The position numbers and the translations under genes were made by a program. Shown in pieces: positions 1-6,195 of a stretch of 11,284 nucleotides of DNA; position 1 is the stretch's first letter; every line of letters begins with the position of its first letter. Where the stretch lies: contig JAIDJJ010000637.1 of the NCBI GenBank assembly GCA_029052265.1, positions 1-11,284 of the forward strand. Reading direction: 5' to 3'. Source of the DNA: Muribaculaceae bacterium. Lineage in GTDB: Bacteria; Bacteroidota; Bacteroidia; Bacteroidales; Muribaculaceae. The notes beneath the pieces are model-generated. The model saw only the letters and a program-made list of their open reading frames with translations, was not told the DNA's origin and did not search any database.

Positions 1-1
1 C

Positions 2-421
2 CTGACATCTATAGTCCAAAGCGGACTGCCGTTTCAGGTTTTTCCCCAGGCCCTGACGATAAACGGATTTACAGGAGCCGTGATGGGAGCGGCATTCGGA
101 CCTGCCGTGATCGGAGAATTTCTGAAAGTCACAATGGCGAAAAATGCGGCGTTCCTGAGTTCGGCTATAACTGACATGTCTGCCGCGACGTTACATATGT
201 CTACCGGAGAGCTATTTGGGATCTCTGCCATGCAGGCACTTGTGGTATCTATGAAAGAGATATATGGATGGCTGCTTATCATAGCCCTGATTTCAATTAC
301 TGTCATACTCTTAAGCTACAGCGCCGTAAGACCATGGGCTATTTTCCCGAAGTGGAAAACGATACGCAGGATATTGCGCGGCACCGTGAGGTCGGAGATC
401 CGTGCCGGGAAGGCAATCTGA
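2..421 (+). CDS. C-terminal part of a multi-spanning membrane transporter, probably MFS (DHA2-like exporter)
   Basis: The reading frame is open from the window edge, so the start lies upstream; the visible part is 139 codons ending in TGA. It holds a Gly/Ala-rich helix around residues 21-36 with a GAVMGAAFGPAVIGEF stretch, then a polar segment of about 45 residues, then a strongly hydrophobic helix (YGWLLIIALISITVILLSY, about residues 89-107) followed by a basic tail rich in Lys and Arg. This fits the last two membrane helices and the cytoplasmic tail of a 14-helix MFS efflux protein as found in Bacteroidales, where such genes often follow an HlyD-like adaptor and a TolC-like channel. That membership is from general resemblance; no substrate can be named. 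Transcription probably ends at the hairpin just downstream. It could instead be another polytopic membrane family, since the diagnostic N-terminal MFS motifs are outside the window. Confidence 0.65.
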   Translation: MTSIVQSGLPFQVFPQALTINGFTGAVMGAAFGPAVIGEFLKVTMAKNAAFLSSAITDMSAATLHMSTGELFGISAMQALVVSMKEIYGWLLIIALISITVILLSYSAVRPWAIFPKWKTIRRILRGTVRSEIRAGKAI

Positions 422-439
422 CCGCCGGCAAGATCCCTG

Positions 440-487
440 CATATGCAAAAGAGAGAGCCCCCGAAAGGACTCTCTCTTTTGCATATG
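440..487. terminator. Bidirectional hairpin terminator between convergent genes
   Basis: An 18-bp perfect stem (440-457 pairs with 470-487) encloses a 12-base loop that contains a possible CC-GAAA-GG mini-hairpin. Each arm carries a run of four A or T inside the stem rather than a separate U tract after it, and the structure reads the same on both strands. It lies 18 bp after the stop of the transporter fragment and 33 bp after the stop of the convergent PepSY-like gene, which is where a shared terminator would be expected. Confidence 0.75.
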
Positions 488-520
488 GCGGAATCTACTG
501 ATCTCCGTCGTAAAAACTAC

Positions 521-982
521 TTATCTGGCACGACGTCCGCCTCCGCTGCGAGCCGGCATTGGCTTGGCATCTTCCGTAAGTTTAAGTTCTGTACCGTTTG
601 ACAGCTCCACCTCATATCCACCTCGTTTGCGGGATATCTCAACTATGCTCTGTGCGCTGAAATTAGAAGACACATATTTTGAGATAGCCGAAGGCACTAT
701 CCCTGCCGGTACAGATTTCCCTCGGGCTGCCTTCACCTCTTTCCAGTCTCCATTTTCCATAAAGTCCACCTCGGCACCACTGGCAAGGTCAACCTCATAC
801 TCCAGACCACGTCTGCCTTGATCTTTTTCCGCCTTACGTACTTCATCTCCCGAGAAATATTTAGTCAGGAAAGTCTGGGCAGCCTTAGGAAGCTCCGTAG
901 CTTTTATCGGTGTCCCGGCATAGACAAATGCCGCAACCGACGCCATAACCACAAGAAGCGCCATTGTCATAAATCTTTTCAT
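521..982 (-). CDS. Exported tandem PepSY-like (DUF2874-type) protein
   Basis: This 153-residue protein begins with a signal peptide (MKRF, a hydrophobic core at about residues 6-20, and a likely signal peptidase I site after VYA or YAG), so it should be periplasmic. The mature part has two similar halves, about residues 31-84 and 92-137. Each has an LP/VP start, a helix with a KYF or SNF turn, then a YEV(D/E)L strand followed by an SGAEVDF or SNGTELKL strand. This is the pattern of the PepSY-like family common in Bacteroidetes, which resembles the beta-lactamase inhibitor BLIP fold. The tail (SGGGRRAR) is basic and probably disordered. Its ATG overlaps the TGA of the response regulator by 4 bp (ATGA), so it is the last gene of the kinase-regulator operon and probably translationally coupled. 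A role as accessory sensor or ligand-binding partner for the kinase is inferred from this coupling; the molecular function is unknown. Confidence 0.85.
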   Translation of the reverse strand: MKRFMTMALLVVMASVAAFVYAGTPIKATELPKAAQTFLTKYFSGDEVRKAEKDQGRRGLEYEVDLASGAEVDFMENGDWKEVKAARGKSVPAGIVPSAISKYVSSNFSAQSIVEISRKRGGYEVELSNGTELKLTEDAKPMPARSGGGRRAR

Positions 983-1698
983 CTTGATTCGGATATATTA
1001 AGTTTTAAAATATTATATATGTTTTTGAATGAGTCTATATATTTTCTTCCGACAGGAATGGGACGGATACTGTTTTTTACAAAAATTTTCCGGTTGGAAA
1101 ACTTTTCAATAGAATTAAGTGAAACTATAAACGATCGGTGAACCCTAAAAAACCTGTCATCCGGAAGTTTCTCATCCATCTCTTTCATCGTTATCTGAGA
1201 CAAAACCATCGGCTGATCTTTTCTAAACACCTTGACATAGTTGTCCATAGCTTCTATAAACAGGATGTCATCAACATCTATTACAACATTTTTATGCTCC
1301 ACCTTAAGGGTGATAGTGTCTCGCCTTACCCCCTGAAGGCTGCGCTTGTCAATCCATATCAGCGCCTTTTCCATTGCCTTCTCAAAACGCTGATAAAAAA
1401 TCGGCTTATGAAGGAAATCTATGGCGTTCACATCAAAACCATCCAATGCATATTGAGAATAGGCGGTGGTGAATATAAGACATGTTCCGGGCGACAACGT
1501 CCTTGCCAGTTCCAACCCGTTGTGCGACCCCATCTCAATATCAAGGAATACAATCTGGGGACACGTTGATGCTATGCTTTTCATACCCTCTATTGGAGAA
1601 GTGAAACATTGGATCTCTATATCTCCATATTTTTTACAATATTCCTGAATTATGGTCAGGGCTATCGGTTCGTCATCTATCGCTACACATCTAATCAT
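979..1698 (-). CDS. LytTR-family response regulator
   Basis: A 239-residue, two-domain cytoplasmic transcription regulator. The receiver domain (about 1-118) has the acidic pair D8/D9, the phosphoacceptor D53 in FLDIEMG, the switch residues T77/T78 and the conserved K98 in LHKP. The LytTR DNA-binding domain (about 125-228) shows the family pattern: ITLKVEHK, DILFIEAMDNYVKV, the MKEMDEKLPDDRFFRVHRSFIV helix-strand block around 171-192, and IPVGRKY. LytTR proteins bind as pairs to direct repeats about two helical turns apart. The start overlaps the stop of the upstream kinase gene by 4 bp (ATGA), making a cognate pair very likely. Candidate targets are the divergent RND pump promoter and its own operon, where LytTR-like repeats are visible at 2774-2803. 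Family assignment is secure; the regulon is inference. Confidence 0.95.
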   Translation of the reverse strand: MIRCVAIDDEPIALTIIQEYCKKYGDIEIQCFTSPIEGMKSIASTCPQIVFLDIEMGSHNGLELARTLSPGTCLIFTTAYSQYALDGFDVNAIDFLHKPIFYQRFEKAMEKALIWIDKRSLQGVRRDTITLKVEHKNVVIDVDDILFIEAMDNYVKVFRKDQPMVLSQITMKEMDEKLPDDRFFRVHRSFIVSLNSIEKFSNRKIFVKNSIRPIPVGRKYIDSFKNIYNILKLNISESR

Positions 1699-2744
1699 GC
1701 TGACAAATATATACTAAGTTTAACTTTATAAATTTCTCCATTGTTGGATATTTCCAATTTATGACGCCCAGGGTACTGCAAATCAAGACGCCTTTTACAA
1801 TTTTCTATCCCTATATGCTCCCCATGGGTTATCACCCTGCATATATGGTTTTCTGTTATAAGGGTCATCTTAGCTCCCCGTTCCCTTATCAACACATTGA
1901 TATACCCTTTTTCAACCGGCGACACACCGTGTTTGAAACAATTTTCCACAAATGTGATCAGCAGCATCGGCGGAACCATCAATTCATCATCCTCAACCTC
2001 TGTCTCAAGTTTTACTGTGGTCAATTCGTTTAGACGCAATGACTGCATCGCCATATATTGTCTTATATAATCCACTTCATCTTTCAAAGCGACAAAATCA
2101 CATAACGCTGTCGTATGTACATAACGGATCATGGAAATAAATCGCTCAAGCGACTCAAGCGCCTTTTCATTCCCTGTAAGAAACAATCCATATACCGAAT
2201 TTAAGGTATTAAACATAAAATGGGGCTTTATCTGCGCCTTGAACAGAGCAATCTCAGCCTTCCGTCTCTCCTCTTCCACTTCCTTGCTCCGAAGCCGCTG
2301 AATATTTGCCTGGGTCAGGAGACCGACCGCGAAACTGAAAGTCTCCACTATCATAAACAACGACCAGACCGCCTGCTGATACTGCTGGATATTGGGAAAC
2401 AACCGGAAAATACCTTCATCATATATGCTTGGTTTTGGCGTATAAAGCATGATACAGGATATACAATATGTAACAATTACAGACAAGGTTATCATCGTCA
2501 CACCCAGCCATATATACAACCGTCCCTTGAACAGGAACGGAACGGTCACAAACCGGTTCAGGGCATACAGAGAATATAGCCAGAGTCCTACTGTAGCGAC
2601 ATAGCCCGGAAAATAATGATACCACCGCTCCACAGGAAAAATCATTATCATTATCGGAAGGACCATGATGCAGAATGCCAAATCTATACACAGCGGAAGT
2701 CGCCTCATTTTTGATACATGAATTTTATTTGCAAAGATAAACAT
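1695..2744 (-). CDS. LytS/YpdA-type membrane sensor histidine kinase (His_kinase family)
   Basis: 349 residues. Four membrane helices (about 18-36, 48-64, 77-99, 126-144) are joined by short loops; the largest exposed loop is only about 26 residues (100-125), so there is no separate periplasmic sensor domain. A charged coiled segment (about 150-168) leads into the His_kinase region: phosphoacceptor H175 in AQIKPHFMFNTLNS, and an ATP-binding domain with the N-box FVENCFKHG (N268) and a GIENCKRRL G-box near 312-320. It should autophosphorylate and pass phosphate to the LytTR regulator encoded immediately downstream with a 4-bp overlap. A second in-frame ATG at 2708 (residue 13, giving MRRLPLC) may be the true start, because a good -7 promoter motif lies between the two ATGs. 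The signal sensed is unknown; the small exported PepSY-like protein of the same operon is a plausible partner. Confidence 0.93.
   Translation of the reverse strand: MFIFANKIHVSKMRRLPLCIDLAFCIMVLPIMIMIFPVERWYHYFPGYVATVGLWLYSLYALNRFVTVPFLFKGRLYIWLGVTMITLSVIVTYCISCIMLYTPKPSIYDEGIFRLFPNIQQYQQAVWSLFMIVETFSFAVGLLTQANIQRLRSKEVEEERRKAEIALFKAQIKPHFMFNTLNSVYGLFLTGNEKALESLERFISMIRYVHTTALCDFVALKDEVDYIRQYMAMQSLRLNELTTVKLETEVEDDELMVPPMLLITFVENCFKHGVSPVEKGYINVLIRERGAKMTLITENHICRVITHGEHIGIENCKRRLDLQYPGRHKLEISNNGEIYKVKLSIYLSA
2732..2739 (-). promoter_or_regulatory. Candidate -7 promoter element for the kinase operon
   Basis: On the minus strand the sequence reads TATCTTTG followed by C, a full match to the Bacteroidetes -7 motif TAnnTTTG. 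A weak -33 candidate (ATTGTC, 2768-2763) is about 25 bp upstream, longer than the usual 19-21. The motif lies inside the first codons of the longest reading frame, which would place transcription start near 2725 and favour the internal ATG at 2708. Confidence 0.4.
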
Positions 2745-2773
2745 TTTATTATTAAGGCTGTAGACAATCTATG

Positions 2774-2803
2774 ACTGTTGACCATCATTATAATGCCGTT
2801 TGT
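2774..2803 (+). promoter_or_regulatory. Candidate LytTR-type direct-repeat binding site
   Basis: Two boxes, ACTGTTGAC (2774-2782) and GCCGTTTGT (2795-2803), have their GTT cores exactly 21 bp apart. They match about 7 and 8 of 9 positions of the general LytTR box pattern [TA][AC][CA]GTTN[AG][TG] recalled from the literature. A 21-bp period is the spacing used by AgrA-like regulators. The pair sits in the divergent space between the kinase operon and the RND gene. The match is imperfect and the GTT core is short, so chance is possible. Confidence 0.35.
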
Positions 2804-2820
2804 CATTTAGTGGTAAGACC

Positions 2821-2870
2821 ATTTAAAAACTTTATGGTTTAATCGCTTATTTTGCCTAAAATTTAAAAAC
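2821..2870 (+). repeat. Pair of exact 10-bp direct repeats in the RND leader
   Basis: ATTTAAAAAC occurs at 2821-2830 and again at 2861-2870, 40 bp apart, the second copy ending 3 bases before the RND start codon. Between them is TTATTTTG (2847-2854), one base from the Bacteroidetes -7 motif. This stretch probably holds the RND promoter or leader. The repeats are AT-rich and may be coincidental. Confidence 0.4.
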
Positions 2871-2873
2871 GAC

Positions 2874-5800
2874 ATGACCGTAAAGACATTCATTGACCGC
2901 CCGATACTCGCCGGCGTAATATCTGTATTGATTGTTATTTTAGGAATTCTGGGACTCCTGCAGCTCCCAATCGAACAGTTTCCAAATATAGCCCCACCTA
3001 CAGTCAGGGTCTCAGCCACATATACTGGCGCAAACGCGGAAACTGTGCTAAAAAGTGTCATAGTGCCTCTTGAAGAATCACTCAACGGAGTGGAAGACAT
3101 GATGTATATGACATCTACCGCAACAAACACCGGAACCGCCACTATAACAATATACTTCAACCAGGGAGCGGACGCAGACATGGCTGTGGTCAATGTCCAG
3201 AACCGTGTCGCGTCCGCACAAGGACTCTTGCCTGCGGAAGTAACCAAAAGTGGCGTCACCGTCAGGAAACGACAGAACAGCACCTTGAAATCTATCACTT
3301 TATACAGCCCTGACGACTCTTTCGATGCTAAATTCCTTACCAACTACATGAAAATAAACATCGAGCCGCAGATATCCCGCATCGCCGGTGTCGGAGAAGT
3401 GAATATCTTCAGTGCCGAATATGCGATGCGTATATGGCTCGACCCGGTGAAAATGTCGCAATACGGACTTGTCCCCGCTGATATTGACAAGGTGCTTGCC
3501 GAGCAGAACATTGAATCTCCTACCGGAACTCTTGGATCAGAATCTGAAAACACATTCCAATATGTACTTAAATATCGTGGACGATACGAAAATGCCGAAG
3601 ATTACGAGAATCTGGTTGTAAAGGCTTTACCTGAAGGAAACGTGCTCAGACTTAAAGATATCGCCACAATCGAACTTGGAGCTGTAAACTATGCGATGAT
3701 CAGCGAGACAAGCGGTCATCCCGGCGCGAACGCCATGATTGCCCAGACAGCCGGATCAAACGCCAACGATGTAATCATCGAAATAGACAAGACGCTTGAC
3801 GAGATAAGGACCAACCTTCCCAAAGGGATGGTGCTTACCGACATATCAAGCACAAAAGACTTCCTCGACGCCTCTATTTACAAAGTGATCGAGACCCTTG
3901 TCATAGCTCTGATACTTGTCGTGCTCGTGGTATACGTCTTCCTCCATGACATAAGAGCCACACTGATTCCGGCAGTGTCTATAATTGTTTCCCTCATAGG
4001 CACATTCGCTTTTATCTATGCCGTTGGGTTCACGCTCAACATGCTCACCCTATTTGCCATCGTCCTTGTCATAGGTACAGTCGTCGACGACTCTGTAGTG
4101 GTCGTGGAAGCTGTGCAGGCAAAATTCGATGTCGGCGAAAAAGACCCATATAATGCCACTGTCGGCGCAATGGGCGGACTTAGCGCCGCCCTTATAACCA
4201 CCACCGTGGTATTCATGGGGGTCTTTATTCCCGTCTGTTTCATGGGAGGAACGTCGGGGACATTTTATAAGCAGTTCGGTCTGACAATGGCGGTCGCGGT
4301 CGGAATATCTCTTGTCAACGCCATGACTCTATGCCCGGCATTGAGCGCAATTTTAATGAGACCGGGTAAAGACAGCAAGGAAAAATCATCCTTTATTCAG
4401 CGTTTCCATTTCGCATTTGACAGATCTATGCATACTGTGACGGGACAATATCGAAATGGAATCATGTTTCTTTTCAAGAACCGATGGGTAGTGCTTATGC
4501 TCTTCGTCATAGCTGTATGCGGATTATGGTGGCTCATATCAAATACAAAGACCGGACTCGTGCCTCAGGAAGACATGGGCACAATAAGCCTCAACGTTCA
4601 GGTCGCCCCAGGGTCTAACCTTGCCGAGACCGACGCCATTATGGATCAGATAGAAGACGCTATCAAAAATATCCCGGAAATCAGCATCTATTCGCGCGTG
4701 TCGGGAAAAAATGCAAGACACGACCAATCGGCATCGGCGGGTTCTTTCAATATAAGGCTGAAAGACTGGGATGAGCGCGACGGAGACGGACATGATATAA
4801 ACGCTGTGATCAAAGAGATTTACAAACGTACATCCGGCATATCCGACGCACAGATAAGGGCATCACAGTCTCCGATGATTTCGGGATATGGCACCGGAAG
4901 CGGCTTCGAGCTATATGTGCAGGACCGCTCCGGAGTGTCGACTGACGAACTGCTGCAAACCACACGCACATTCATTGATTCCCTCAACTCCCGTCCCGAG
5001 ATCTCAAGAGCATATACTACATTCGACACAAAATATCCTCAATACATGGTTGAGGTGGATGCAGTGAAATGCCTCCAGAAAAATGTTTCGCCCTCCGATG
5101 TGCTGTCTACCTTGTCAGGTTATGTGGGAGGCAGCTATTCGTCCAACCTTAACCGCTTTACAAAACTATACCGTGTAATGGTGCAGGCATCTGCAGATGC
5201 GCGCCTCGATACTGAGTCTTTAAAGAAGATATTTGTCAGGTCCTCTTCTGGAGAAATGCTCCCGATCGATAATTTTCTGACACTCACACGAGTGTATGGA
5301 TCAGAAAGCCTTTCACGGTTCAATCTGTTTCCTTCCATATCGGTATTCGGAGAGCAAGGCGACGGCTACAGTTCAGGCGAGGCGATAGCCGCCATAAAAG
5401 ATGTCGCATCCAAATATCTCCCGGCAGGTTATGGATATGAATTCGGCGGAATGTCGAGAGAAGAATCATCTTCCGGAAATACTACCATATTGGTATTCAG
5501 TATCTGTCTGGCTTTCATTTATCTTATACTCTGCGCTCTCTACGAAAGCCTGACTGTCCCGTTCGCGGTAATCGCCGCCATTCCGTTCGGACTCGTCGGC
5601 TGTTTCCTTTTCGCCCGATGGTGGGGACTGGAAAACAATATTTACATGCAGATAGGACTCATAATGCTCATCGGACTTCTTGCAAAGACCGCTATCCTGC
5701 TCACCGAATATGCCACGGCAAGACGCAAAGAGGGTATGAGCCTGACTGCATCCGCTATTTCAGCGGCAAAAGCCAGGTTCCGTCCGATAATTATGACATC

Positions 5801-6011
5801 AGCCACGATGGTATTCGGCATGCTTCCTCTTATGTTTGCGACCGGCGTCGGGGCAAACGGCAACATCTCGGTCGGGGTCGGCACTGTGGGTGGTCTTTTG
5901 TTCGGCACACTCGCCCTGCTCTTCATTGTGCCGGTATTGTTCGTGGTATTTCAATATTTACATGAAAAAATCCAGCCTAAACGACGCAAAATCATAAGTC
6001 ACGGCAGATGA
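2874..6011 (+). CDS. RND multidrug-type efflux pump, HAE1/AcrB class inner-membrane component
   Basis: 1045 residues, the full normal length for an AcrB-type pump; it uses the proton gradient to drive export from the inner membrane/periplasm. The N-terminus (FIDRPILAGVISVLIVILGI) is the family's first membrane helix, followed by the QLPIEQFPNIAPP periplasmic entry. Proton-relay residues are in place: D405/D406 in GTVVDDSVVVVE, K938 in GLLAKTAILLTE and R970 in FRPIIMTS, matching AcrB D407/D408, K940 and R971. Two porter/docking regions (about 40-335 and 565-870) flank the two membrane bundles. The adjacent-Asp pattern argues for a drug/lipid-type HAE1 pump rather than a metal-exporting CusA type. 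No adaptor or outer-membrane factor gene is adjacent: a divergent two-component operon lies upstream and an iron-uptake operon downstream. It must therefore borrow partners encoded elsewhere. It may be controlled by the divergent LytTR regulator. The substrate cannot be read from the sequence. Confidence 0.95.
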   Translation: MTVKTFIDRPILAGVISVLIVILGILGLLQLPIEQFPNIAPPTVRVSATYTGANAETVLKSVIVPLEESLNGVEDMMYMTSTATNTGTATITIYFNQGADADMAVVNVQNRVASAQGLLPAEVTKSGVTVRKRQNSTLKSITLYSPDDSFDAKFLTNYMKINIEPQISRIAGVGEVNIFSAEYAMRIWLDPVKMSQYGLVPADIDKVLAEQNIESPTGTLGSESENTFQYVLKYRGRYENAEDYENLVVKALPEGNVLRLKDIATIELGAVNYAMISETSGHPGANAMIAQTAGSNANDVIIEIDKTLDEIRTNLPKGMVLTDISSTKDFLDASIYKVIETLVIALILVVLVVYVFLHDIRATLIPAVSIIVSLIGTFAFIYAVGFTLNMLTLFAIVLVIGTVVDDSVVVVEAVQAKFDVGEKDPYNATVGAMGGLSAALITTTVVFMGVFIPVCFMGGTSGTFYKQFGLTMAVAVGISLVNAMTLCPALSAILMRPGKDSKEKSSFIQRFHFAFDRSMHTVTGQYRNGIMFLFKNRWVVLMLFVIAVCGLWWLISNTKTGLVPQEDMGTISLNVQVAPGSNLAETDAIMDQIEDAIKNIPEISIYSRVSGKNARHDQSASAGSFNIRLKDWDERDGDGHDINAVIKEIYKRTSGISDAQIRASQSPMISGYGTGSGFELYVQDRSGVSTDELLQTTRTFIDSLNSRPEISRAYTTFDTKYPQYMVEVDAVKCLQKNVSPSDVLSTLSGYVGGSYSSNLNRFTKLYRVMVQASADARLDTESLKKIFVRSSSGEMLPIDNFLTLTRVYGSESLSRFNLFPSISVFGEQGDGYSSGEAIAAIKDVASKYLPAGYGYEFGGMSREESSSGNTTILVFSICLAFIYLILCALYESLTVPFAVIAAIPFGLVGCFLFARWWGLENNIYMQIGLIMLIGLLAKTAILLTEYATARRKEGMSLTASAISAAKARFRPIIMTSATMVFGMLPLMFATGVGANGNISVGVGTVGGLLFGTLALLFIVPVLFVVFQYLHEKIQPKRRKIISHGR

Positions 6012-6114
6012 CAACAGCAATCCTCACTTTTCATTTGCCCTTAATTTATTGCATTTCGCCAATTAATTCATTTTTTACTCAAATTAACATTGTCATATAC
6101 AGACACATATGTCA

Positions 6115-6136
6115 AAATACCTAACCTTAGGTATTT
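6115..6136. promoter_or_regulatory. Perfect 22-bp palindrome, candidate operator of the iron-uptake operon
   Basis: AAATACCTAA-CC-TTAGGTATTT is a perfect 10-bp inverted repeat with a 2-bp centre. Its right end overlaps the predicted -33 region of the promoter serving the TonB receptor gene, a usual place for a repressor site. It contains CTAACCT, which matches half of the DtxR/IdeR iron-box consensus as recalled (TTAGGTTAGCCTAACCTAA); it does not look like a classical Fur box. The cognate regulator is not in the window. Confidence 0.6.
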
Positions 6137-6164
6137 CAAAAGGAGTGGAAACTACCGAACTTTG
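6134..6164 (+). promoter_or_regulatory. Predicted promoter of the xus-like operon
   Basis: A TTTC at 6134-6137 is followed after 19 bp by GAACTTTG and C (6157-6165). This resembles the Bacteroidetes TTTG / TAnnTTTG pair with normal spacing; the TTTGC core of the -7 element is intact, but its first base departs from consensus. Transcription would start near 6171, about 25 bases before the ATG at 6196, which supports that start rather than the in-frame ATG at 6109. Confidence 0.5.
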
Positions 6165-6195
6165 CAGCCGAAAAATCAGCATAACAACACTCAAA

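Noticed and set aside
2874..6011. CusA-type metal exporter identity for the RND protein
   Set aside because: The paired Asp D405/D406 and the K938 pattern match HAE1/AcrB drug-type pumps; no Met-rich metal relay was seen.
6012..6114. Gap between the RND gene and the iron operon, searched for a terminator or small gene
   Set aside because: It is AT-rich with short palindromes (AATTAATT, ACATATGT) but no stable hairpin with a T run and no convincing small coding frame.
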